Shown piece after piece: positions 54,585-64,000 of a stretch of 64,000 bases of DNA. Under the pieces are notes generated by a model that was not told where the DNA came from, did not search any database, and saw only the letters and a list, made by a program, of their open reading frames with translations. A program made the translations under genes and the position numbers. Positions within the stretch are counted from its first letter, which is position 1; each line of letters begins with the position of its first letter. The stretch is from Apiospora phragmitis (Eukaryota > Ascomycota > Sordariomycetes > Amphisphaeriales > Apiosporaceae), in assembly GCA_038363925.1 (NCBI GenBank), contig JAQQWL010000008.1, positions 186,001 to 250,000 of the forward strand, read 5' to 3'.

Positions 54585-56985
54585 TTACAGCAATATGCCA
54601 ACCTTGCGGTCCCTCTGCTCGCGAAGATTCTTGTCCTCCATCACGACCAGATTTTTGTTTTCCGACACGGGCGCCACCACCACCGCCGAACTAGCAGCAA
54701 CAACGAAGTGGGCGGCCACCTCGCTTGCCAGGAACTTCTCGGTCCCTTCTTCGTTTCGTCGTTTCCAGACTCTGCCAACCTGTGTTCCGTCGCCGCTGCT
54801 ACCAGCAGTTGCTGCCGAACTGCTCAGAAGCTTCGTTGGGTATAATGAAGCGGCGGGTCCAGGATGCTGGTGATCGGCGATGTCACCACGGCTCCTGCTC
54901 TTCTCGCCGTCATTTCCGTTCATGGGGGCCTGCAAAAGCCGATCCGATTCCTCGCGCATCACCTTTGCTGTGCCCTGCAGCTGTTGCCGCTCATCGTGGA
55001 TCTCTGAAGGTGGTGGTGTGAAGTCGTGGTCTACCATTGTGCTGTTGTCGTCATCATCCCCGTCATATATGAGGACCTTTTGCTGGTCTTTCCTGACACT
55101 ATCTCCACCGTCTTCCTCAAGCACACCGTTCCTATGAAGGTTGCTGTCGTTGTTGATATCAGGGTTTTCCATTTCGTGATTCATTCGCCTGGAAATATAT
55201 TCGGCGTTTGAGTGGTACGCGGTGTAGAACGCCTTCGAAACCATGGCGACATTGTCGAGGTCCCGCGGAGTATCGACGTACTCCATGATTCGAAGTGCCA
55301 CCTTCGCCGTCGCCGCGTCTCGTGTTGTCTGTGCCTTAGCAGCCATCATCATCATGGGAGCGGCGGCAGCTGGTGGCGCACCCTTCGTTGTAGTGAATGT
55401 GAGTTGGGGCAGGTCGACCTTGTGTCGGCTCAGAGCCCAGCCGTGCTGACCACTGACCTCGAAGAGCGTCAAGCCTTGCACGCTATTGGAGATGTCGTTG
55501 ACCGCGCCTCGGAAGGTAGGTACATACTCGCAAACGCCGCCATGACCCTGTGGTGGGCTGACGATGGACCGTAGGCTATCAAAGATCTGGTGCAGACTAC
55601 GTCTGGAAGGTGGTGGCAGGTGAGCAACAGCGGGCGAATGCATGATGTGCGGCAGTATCTGTAACTGGGCAAATAGTATCATGAGCCAGCCCAGGTTGGT
55701 CGCGTCGCAGCAAGGGTTGCCCTTGGGACACCGCGGTTTTGATGGCGTGACCACTCCTCCGCCAATGCCCAGCTTCTTATCATAGTAATCATCATCGCTG
55801 CCGCCGCCGGCGCGGCCGGACGTGGCTGGACCACTCAGGTATTCCTGCAAAGCACTACTACAGCACTCCAAGACTTGGCCCATCTTGGCCGTGCGGACAG
55901 CCCAGATCCTATCCTTCATCTTCTGTGGCCAAGGCTTCGCTTGCAGATCGCCCTCGTCGACAACATGAAGAATAGCGGTCTTGGACATGCGCGTGAACAG
56001 GCGGCGGAGTCCGAAGGCGTAACTGATCAAGAGCAACCCGTCCGGCATGTCATCGATCGCCTTGTGCATCCACTGGGGTAACCAGCGGTATTCCACAAAC
56101 ATCTCGACGGGAGATGTACACTGGTAGCGCATGCAGACCTTGGCCAGAGCAACAAAGGTGTCGAATTCGATTTCTCGAGGGACTGACGCGTTGTGCAGAT
56201 GAGCCGCATGCATCAAGAGTGCAAAGGACCCGTGTGCATTCAACTCGAGCTGGGGCATCCGGTAGAGTCTGGTTTGCGTGCCATCGCTCCACGTGTACTC
56301 GACGGGGTTCTGGGGCAAGCCCGGAACGAATCCCTCCTTGAGCACATGGCCCGAGTCACTGCCACCGGAATCGAAGATGCGCGCGAAAAGGGGCGACGTC
56401 TCCGATAACATATGCGACAAGACTCTGAACCGTAGGACCGGGTGACTATCTGATTCGTTGTTAGCGAACTCCAGAACGGCATCTCCTCTCTGAGATATAG
56501 TAATCTCTTGTATCGACCTGCCCAGCGATATGCCAGACTCGCCTAGTTGGAGCAGGGAGTGGATGTAAACAAGGTCTTCCTTGACGTTCTCATATGTGCC
56601 GAAGCGGGTTTCGAAGGTGGACAAGCCGTCGTCTGCGCGCATTGACCGGGACAGCGGGACTTTGGACTGCTTCATTTTCTGGAGTGCCCTGGCACGGAAC
56701 ATGTGATCATTGAAGAACTGCCCAGCCATGGAGTCTGTGACTTCCCCCTCATACATCGAGTAAGTGCTTAAAAGCGAAGCCTGAAGCCTGTCATGCAGGC
56801 CCCGAAGACAAGTCTGCCAACCACGGATAGCTTCCAAATACTTGTCAGGGAAGTATGAAGGTGTGTTTCCCCGGTCGTTAGGGCTCGTCAGGCTCGTATC
56901 CTTGGTGCATCCGCCATGATCAGACAGGTCCAGACTATCGAAGCTGAGTTCTAGCCCCGCAAGGTCAGGAGAAGGGCCTAAGATG
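54585..56985 (-). CDS. Fungal BTB/POZ protein with F-box-like segment
   Basis: The main frame codes about 800 residues. A BTB/POZ-like fold of the large fungal type spans about residues 110-330 of the 56837 frame: GDAVLEFANNESDSHPVLRFRVLSHMLSETSPLFARIF, then an acidic/aromatic loop, LPQNP, ALLMHAAHLHN and LAKVCMRYQC. Near residue 520 a segment (ALRIMEYVDTPRDLDNVAMVSKAFYTAY) resembles the first helices of an F-box. If real, the protein combines two cullin-adaptor modules; fungal BTB proteins of this class are otherwise uncharacterised. The rest is low-complexity linker. No ATG precedes the conserved N-terminal region in this frame, and sequence is open up to about 56985, so a 5' exon or a frame break is expected. 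A second coding-like frame overlaps from 57270 to 56965. The start is therefore not resolved. Confidence 0.7.
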
Positions 56986-58393
56986 GGTGCTTCCGAGGGG
57001 AGGTTTCAGAAGAGCCTCGCACAGGAGCCTTGGCGTGTCGCCTAGGTTGCTGTAAGCCTGGGAGGCAGCATCTGCCGTCTGACGCTCATTGAGGGCCGAG
57101 TTCAAATGCTGTGTGCATTTGAATAGTTGGCTGTAGCTAGATGAGGGGGCGGCAAAAGCTGTCACATCAGGGCATATAACCATAGGGTCGGTATCAGAGC
57201 TGGAGCGACCTTCACGTGCTGGCGGTGTCTGCTTTGTTGTGAGGCTGTCAACGTGGGTCTCGGGGCTCAAGATTAAGAGGACTTGGAAGTAAAAAAAGGC
57301 AACCTACGAAATGAAAGGCATTATTGGCAAAACCAACATGGAATTTCTCTACGCACGGTTTGGAACGATCCCGAGTCCTGAGTCTCATGTTGGGACTGAG
57401 ATTGGAACTCAACGAGGACGACCATGACATGATTTCAATGCCCGTCCGCCACAATGTCTGTGGATGTGTAAAACAAAAACAAACAAAAGGTTACATACTA
57501 TTTCGGTTTGGTGCAGATGAAGGGAATGGCAAGATATCCTCTTCTCTGTATGACTGACCCGGTTGCCTGTTCACCAAGTAAGCAATGGCTGGGAAGATCA
57601 AGTGCACCGGCATAGAACCTACATTAGCAATGATTACTAAAGCGCCAGGTGTCAGCCGCCTGTCCACCAATGGTATGGCAGTTGGCCGCTGAAAGAGACG
57701 ACCCTAGAGAGTACCTATGGAAAATGTGTATCAGAACATGTCACGACTATTGATTAGCGGTTCTGATCACTCAGTGCCAAATATACAGAGCTGTTGTGTT
57801 TTGGGGTTTTTTTTTGCCTTTTATTCTTGCTTTTGCTATGGTTCCATACCTACACCCTCTATAAGTCCGTCTATTTTAGGGAACTTTTGCTAAAACCAGC
57901 AACAGCATGCCGACTGCCTAGGATAAAAAGCCTGAGGCCATGACTATATCGTTGCGCTCCGTCCAATGCATGCTTTTTCGTCACCGCCCACAGACGACAT
58001 GTTTTCGCCTTCTCTCTCTCTCTTGGGATATCTCAGCCACCTTTCCGAAATCATACAATAATATAATATATAAGCCCTGCAACTCCGTGCTCCTTTCGTT
58101 GCTTATAACCTCCCTTTTGCCTCCAAGATCCGTAATTCAGAATCACTCCTTCACGTCGAGCCAATTCAACTGACATCTGAGATTTATCAGCTCCTGTAGC
58201 GGGGCCCAAGTACCAAATAGGTCTGATTGACGTGGAAATACCACTTCAAGTCCACATGCTAGCTCCCGGCCCCCTCCGGTGACTGCAAGACCGGTCAAAA
58301 CTAAGGAATATGGACGCCGGGTCTGTCGCTCCGAGCCGACCATCGCCGGCACCAGCAGGGGCTTCATTCCCAGGACATGTATTTGACCCTTCG
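56986..58393. other. Intergenic region with possible BTB 5' exon
   Basis: The left 450 bases contain a protein-like minus-strand frame (SYSQLFKCTQHLNSALNERQ near 57120) that probably belongs to the 5' part of the BTB gene, with a possible acceptor CGTAG at about 57310. From 57460 to 58393 nothing is supported. A T-run lies near 57810. Confidence 0.5.
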
Positions 58394-61300
58394 CTATATC
58401 CTCGTTGAAGGTATCTTCGGGCCCTTGATTCGAGTAACCTGGACTTTCAAGTACTGTCCAATATCATCAAGACGCTTTAAGATGGACAATGTATGCCATA
58501 ATGAGATGAGCATGCCAAATATGTCGTGTATCCAAGAACGGAGGACTATGCTGGAGGCTCCCGGCCTTTGACAGGTGGACGACAACGAATGTCTCACCCC
58601 CCTTTTTCTCTCAAGTTCGTTCTTGGGCGGCTGCTCGCTCTGTGGGTACAGCTCTTGCTTGCTCTTTCCTTCGGCCGCCTTTTTCCTACCCTTTGGAATT
58701 TTCTGCCAACCGCTGCCGTATTCGTTCTCGTTCTTGGCCCCTTTGGCGTGCCCATTCTCCCGCGCATGACCATTAGTCCTAGGGTTCGCCGAATGAGCAG
58801 CTTCGGCCTTGGACGGCGCCACGTCAGCCCGAGGCTTCGCTTTCGTCTTTGCTTCAGGCTTGACATCTTGACCTTGACTCGGAGCATTGTTGGGAGCCGG
58901 TGCTTGGTAGGGAGGCAGATCAAACCGACGGGTCAAGGTTGGTGAAGGTGTCACCGTCTCATAAACGGGTGACAAGTGCTGCAAGTCCGTCGTCGGCGGC
59001 TTTTCTCCCGTGGCTAGATCAAGCTGTGCGATAAGCTGACTCGGTGGGCCGCGCGGAGCGAACCTTGGGAAAGGAGCCGAGGCATCCATTACAGGAGCTG
59101 TGTAATCTGCCACGGAGTAGGCGGTGACGCCGAGTGTTCCATCGGGCGTCATCGTCACTATGTCATTCGTGTAGCGCGGGGCTGATTGCACGTAATTGGG
59201 CGGTTGCGAAGCCGAAGAAGAGCCATTCACGACAAGTGGGCGTTCTGGATTCGGAGGTGTCGTGTAAGACGGCGCCAGGGGTTGAGTTAGCGGCGCCTGT
59301 ATTTGTGATAAATCGCCATTTGCTCGGGGTTGGGTCGCTTGCTGCGGATTTTCGAAAGATCCGTCTACTTGAGGTAATCCTGCTGGTATTGCCTGATCAC
59401 GTTTCGATGTAGGACCTGTCGGTTTGAACCCTGACCCATTGACAACTATCGGTTGCCCGTCCGGGACTGGCTTGCTAGCCCCTGAAGGGAAAGTCGAGGC
59501 AGCCAGCGGTGTCGGGCTGGTCCCCACAGAGTAGGCTCTACCATGACCCAAAGGGGAAGGGGAACGCGAAGTCCGCTTCTGTATCCTGTCAAAGATATTG
59601 TGCGGGAACTGGTCGGATGAAAGTCGTCTCCGGCCTGAGTTGGATCCTTGAGGGCCGAGGTCCCCGAAGGCAGGCATTCCATTTGTCACAGCCACTGGTC
59701 GCGAGTTAGAACTATTGGGGTCGAGGTAGTAGCCGTAACCTTTTTCATCCGCGGGAGAGGTATGTGTGGTGGTAGTTGGGTTCGCATCAGCATCGGTTGT
59801 TTCGTCTGGTATAAAGCTGGGGATGGGTCGTGCCTTGGCGTGCCGCAAAGGGACGCCCGGTGCCACTCCATTCACAACAGGGGGGACTCCAGGCAAACCT
59901 GGCATAGGCTGTGCGACAGGCATTGACCGAGATGCCGGCTGAGACTGAGATCGCAACGAGCTTCCGGAGGCTGTTGCGCCAGTCTCGCTCGCGGCCACCG
60001 TCCTATGAGGGCTGCGGCGGGGCTCAGCACTTTGGCCGTTAGATGGCGACGATGGATAGGTAGTGAAACCTTGGTGGGCATAGAACTGCTGGTTTTGGTA
60101 TGGCCAGTAGTACATCTCCGGGCGCAGCGGAGCCGTCAGAGGCGGATTCTCAATGGAGTTCGTTCGTGACCGTTCAGTTGACGTCTGGGGTTGTGAGGTG
60201 TTTCCTCCCTGCATCCTCTGTGCGTGTGCTAAGGCTTGCTGCTGCGCGAAAGCTTGATTTTGAGTGTATTGCAGAAAACGAAGGTTGTTTTCTTGTTGTT
60301 GCAACGCCGACAAAGTCTGCGCCAGAGCATCATGCGACATATATCCCATCCCGTCTTGCGATGCGATAAATGGAAAACCGGCGAAATATATCTGATTTGC
60401 ACCGTTGTCAAATGCCGTACTCGATGATGCTCTGCGATTGTTTCCGTGGTTGTTGTTTCGGTACCCGCCCTGTTGCCTCCCGCCCCTGCCGTGGCCGCCC
60501 CGTCCTCCCCGGTTATTTTGCTGCGAAGCACTTCTAAGCAGCGCAGGCCGGGGTGCCGAGACTGGTTTCTGGAATATCCTCTCCTCCTCTTTCGGGAACT
60601 CGAATTGCTCACAGCAGTCGCCCAGTTTTCCTTCTGAGATCAAATCAAAGGCACGGCGTAATTCGAGATGGATGCCGCGAAAAGATGTATCATCAGCCGT
60701 GTTGCCAAGATTGCGCATTGTGTTGAATGGCTCCTCCACACACAGCTGGTTGTTGATGGCAAGGTGCCAGTGCTTCTTTTCGGTTTTTCTCATCAGCTTA
60801 CCAGACCGGACGCTCAAGGCGTGCTCGCCATAGTCGAATTCATGGGCATAAAATCGGAAGAACTGAAACAGCAATTCACCCAATGTCGACTTGTTCTTGG
60901 CGCATATGCCACGCAGTTTTTCAACGTCGTCGGCAAAAGGACTTGGCTCTCCATTCTTCTTCGGAAGCCTATATTGAAGTTGCTGGTGAAGTGCCGGAAC
61001 CACGGGGGGCTTTCGTAACTGCAGAAACGCGATGATCATGCATATCCACGTGTACGAGCTTAGTGTGCCACCAAATGCTACCATAACTATTAGCATCCTC
61101 TTCTTGGGCGATCCATTGCCAGGACTCTTCGCTTACCAGCATCATTCATTACTCTCCGCCGTGTCCAGTATTTGATGATCATCGCCAGAGGCCTGACCCG
61201 CTCATCGATATCAATGTACGTCCGGATCATGCGAGTGTTCTCGAGCGCGAGCGTATTGTTGACGTTCATGTCGCAGGCAAGTTGGAACTCGGGATCCCAG

Positions 61301-62704
61301 GCTTTGACGATGGGTACCTTCGCGGACGAAACGCAAACAACCTTCTGGAATCCATCTGGAATGTGTTAGCACAGGCTGTTGAGGATGGAGTATCGACGAC
61401 AACGTACGTTTCGCCAAGAGGTCTGCAAGGATACAAACACCCTCGAGCTCTTTCCAGGGTGTCGTGATACATATGTCCACTGAAGTGAATTAGCACAAGG
61501 TCAACCGGTAGACAAAAACCCAAAACCTACCATCAGAATCATCCGAACACAGCAGATTACCTGATGATCCGAAAAGACGAACACGTATCTCGTGGCCCGG
61601 CCAGGTGTCATTCAGGAGTTTCTCCAATTTCTGAATCAACTTCCCTCGTTTCTCTTCAACGGCCCTGTCGGTTTTAACCGATCGTAGAGTTCTCGCATGT
61701 CTGTACTCAGCTTCCTCTCGACATCTTCGGTCAATTTGTTTTGGATTTTGGACATATCCGATCGGTCTAGCCGCTCGCTCCCTATACTGTAAGGCATTCG
61801 TCGTCTTGAACGTTCCGGAACAGTCTCATATTGGCACCCACCACTGCGAGGAGGCAGCGGTCTTAGCGACGGTAGGTTACCGTTGGTTTCGGAATAGGCC
61901 GAACGTGGTGAATGGCCATGGTTGGCTGTCGGTGACGGCTCCCGCGATTCAAATGAGAATTTGCGCGCGTGTTGATGGGGAGTAGAGGGCACTGAATTCG
62001 AGTGTGTCGGCGGTGCTACACTGGCAAGCGTCGCAGGTGACGTTGACGCAGCAGTCGGACGGACAGGTAGAGTGCTTTGCATCTTCTGACTCTGGTTCGG
62101 ATTAGAAGCCACTGGCGCTGGTGCCGACGGTGCCACAGTTGTCCGTGCCTGCGGTTTTTGCGGCATCTTGTTTGAGGTTGAAGGGATGGAAAGGGAAGCA
62201 GACGGTTCCTTCCCTGGTATGACAGCGCTTCCGGCTTTGTTGGTGGTATTCTGCAAGCCTCTATTCCCATGGCAAGTCTGCGAGCCCGGTTTCGAGCGGG
62301 TGGAGTCCTTGTTATTCGACACCTTGGATGTCGAACGAGGATCGGTTTCCTCCGATGTGAATGGTTGGCGTCGACAGAATGGGCGGCAAAGGAGGCGTTT
62401 GAAGGCCTCCTGTTCCTCCTCCTCTACCCCTACTAGGCGCAATGAGTTTGTTGTACTGCAGAAGCTGGGCCTGATACAGAGAAGATTGCTGCGGGAAGAG
62501 GATTGGGATCAAGTCGATATGCGGCTGGCCGCTGTGAGGAGTCTTGCTTGACGTAGCGGGGCTCAGCGGCGTCGCCGAGGCAGGGGGTGTCGGGGAGAGA
62601 ACAGAGTTAAGTCTCGGGACAGCAGGACTGGACGTTGAGCGACTCCAAAGCAGTTTTGGGGGATAATGATGTTTTGAGTCTGCAGTAGTTGGCCTGGCGT
62701 CCAT
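58394..62704 (-). CDS. Cid1-type nucleotidyltransferase / PAP-associated protein, with one-base frame break
   Basis: A large non-canonical poly(A)/poly(U) polymerase-type protein. Cid1/TUT enzymes add nucleotides to RNA 3' ends and affect RNA decay in cytoplasm or nucleus. Exons fit at 62704..62323, 62258..61531, 61479..61408, 61355..61137 and 61077..58394. The N terminus is disordered (Pro/Ser/Gln-rich, about 330 residues). The polymerase core follows, with GSSGNLLCSDDSDVDICI carrying the G-S and D-x-D metal ligands; then a central domain (IDERVRPLAMIIKYWTRRR, FGGTLSSYTWICMIIAFLQ), the PAP-associated segment (LGELLFQFFRFYAHEFDY) and a long disordered tail with RGG-like repeats. Between KPT and AVEEKRG the frame slips at about 61663, as if one base were missing; with that base the exons sum to exactly 1362 codons. 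The extreme C terminus after KNELERK may be intronic. Confidence 0.82.
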
Positions 62705-64000
62705 GAAAAGTTGGTCGCTGGCTAAGATAAAGCCTTTGTGGTCGAAAGACAATCGGCGTTAAGACCGAGAGGGGGAAATAGAGCGGCGAGTTGAGCGACG
62801 TGACTTGTGCCCCTGGTGAAAAGCGTTAGGAATCGCCGAGTAAGCCTCTCGATGAATGAATGCAAGGCAAGACCGAGTAGACGCCCGTGATGTGGCCGGC
62901 TGAATTCAATGGTGATTGCTGGTGGTCCAAAGTCAATGGTGATGTACCAGCACAGTAGCCCTAGACTATATGGAGTTCGAACGAGTGAATGGATCAATCC
63001 AAAAGCCCAGTTATCGGAGGATCGGCACTCGCTTCGGGATCAATGATCAAATGCACGCTGGACGCTCTCGCCGCGGGTCAACAAGAACCAAAGCGCGCTG
63101 GCTCTGCTCCTACTTCGCTCTAAAGGCTCGGCTTTCTTGCGTCTCTTTTCCAAGTATCCCGCAATTCTTGCCTGAGGTAGAGGGTATCGATATACGCGTG
63201 GTAATGCAAGTGTATCGGTCGCTAAGAAAAGAAGAGAGCTAAGGACATAAGTACGTTTCGAATCGTTCGCTCGTCTACCGACGCTGCTGCAGAGCGCTCG
63301 CAAAGGATGCCGTCCAACTGTCAAGTCAAGGAACACGGCCGAATGGTAGTATGCACCACACTTCCTTCTATCGCATCCTAGCAAAGCCTGTCAAGGAGAG
63401 AAGTGAATAGGTAGCAAATGGTGCTACGCTGAGGTTGAAATATGCGGTGGCAAGAAAGAAGGAACAACGACCGGAACAAACAACACGAATCGACGTGTGT
63501 ATGTGTGTTGGGCGTGGATTGTGTGTGCGTGCGAGTGAGAGTGTATCTCTATAGGGGCGGGCTGTCGCGAGAAAGCCTGGAGACCGGGCAAATTGATGGT
63601 GGGTAGAATGATGTTATGCGTTCCGCTGTTCTAGCCGTCCGTTGTTCTCAGTAACTAGGTGAATCTGCCACGCCTCACTCTCGGGGCGATTGTCGACTTT
63701 CTGAGAATAAGAGGTTGCGTGAGGGACAGGGCGGGAGAGAGAGGGAGAGAGAATGTGTGACGGTCTCCAGGAAGTAGTGGAATACGAACAAGAACGAACC
63801 CCCGACTACTTACTAGACGTGATACGTACTGTAGGTAAGGCCCTGGGCAAAGTCACATCAAGTGAATGAGTGGTTGATTGGATCAATGGGGGGGGGGATG
63901 GATGGACGGATGGATCAAATGGGCACGGTTACAGCCCAGGTCACGAACGACATGGACTAACTGAACTGCTACGCTTCTAACCTAACTGCTGAATTGGTCA
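62705..64000. other. Promoter-side region, 1.3 kb
   Basis: This is the upstream region of the nucleotidyltransferase gene, including a probable leader. Simple repeats (GGGAGAGA near 63734, poly-G plus GGAT units near 63889-63915) lie toward the window end. No gene is supported. Confidence 0.55.

Noticed and set aside
1..64000. CRISPR array, bacterial operons or phage genes
   Set aside because: None seen; the window is eukaryotic with spliced genes throughout.

Overview
The window is nuclear DNA of a filamentous ascomycete, most likely a Sordariomycete. The support is: short GT-AG introns (about 50-130 bp) with CTAAC/CTGAC-like branch sites; fungus-specific families (the sulfur-controller F-box/WD40 protein, a PRO45/SLMAP-type FHA tail-anchored protein, an EthD-domain protein, a CBM1-GH43 hydrolase, ascomycete laccase and tyrosinase, a fungal BTB protein); and a Tc1-type transposon carrying the C-to-T / G-to-A decay expected from repeat-induced point mutation (RIP). 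Species cannot be fixed from this alone.

Layout. 1-20 kb is a gene-dense housekeeping block: sulfur controller (5'-truncated at the window edge), mitochondrial succinate/fumarate carrier, twinfilin, an EthD protein, a DUF218/YdcF-like protein, splicing factor Cwc25, COP9 signalosome subunit 2, an unrecognised coding region near 14 kb, a PRO45-like FHA protein and the five-exon Mgr2/Romo1 gene. 20-34 kb is sparse and accessory-like. It holds a laccase-type multicopper oxidase, a small tail-anchored hypothetical protein next to AT-rich DNA, a secreted tyrosinase with a broken reading frame near its 3' end, a small multi-pass membrane protein, and long gene-free stretches. 35-43 kb has a Rho3 GTPase, a DUF2828/vWA protein and a secreted CBM1-GH43 glycoside hydrolase. 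44-46 kb has a tRNA-Val(AAC) and the decayed Tc1-like element. 46-64 kb has a small basic/acidic nuclear-type protein, a 4.4-kb gene-free region, a disordered hypothetical protein, a BTB plus F-box-like protein and a large Cid1-type nucleotidyltransferase.

How the genes relate. Most are single-gene units with no operon logic. Two themes recur: ubiquitin/cullin biology (an SCF substrate adaptor, CSN2 and a BTB/F-box-like protein, all scattered) and secreted or pigment-type oxidases (laccase and tyrosinase about 5 kb apart). A technical theme also recurs. Several genes, including the probably essential cwc25, show a single-base reading-frame break. This points to base-level errors in this assembly at least as much as to real pseudogenes.
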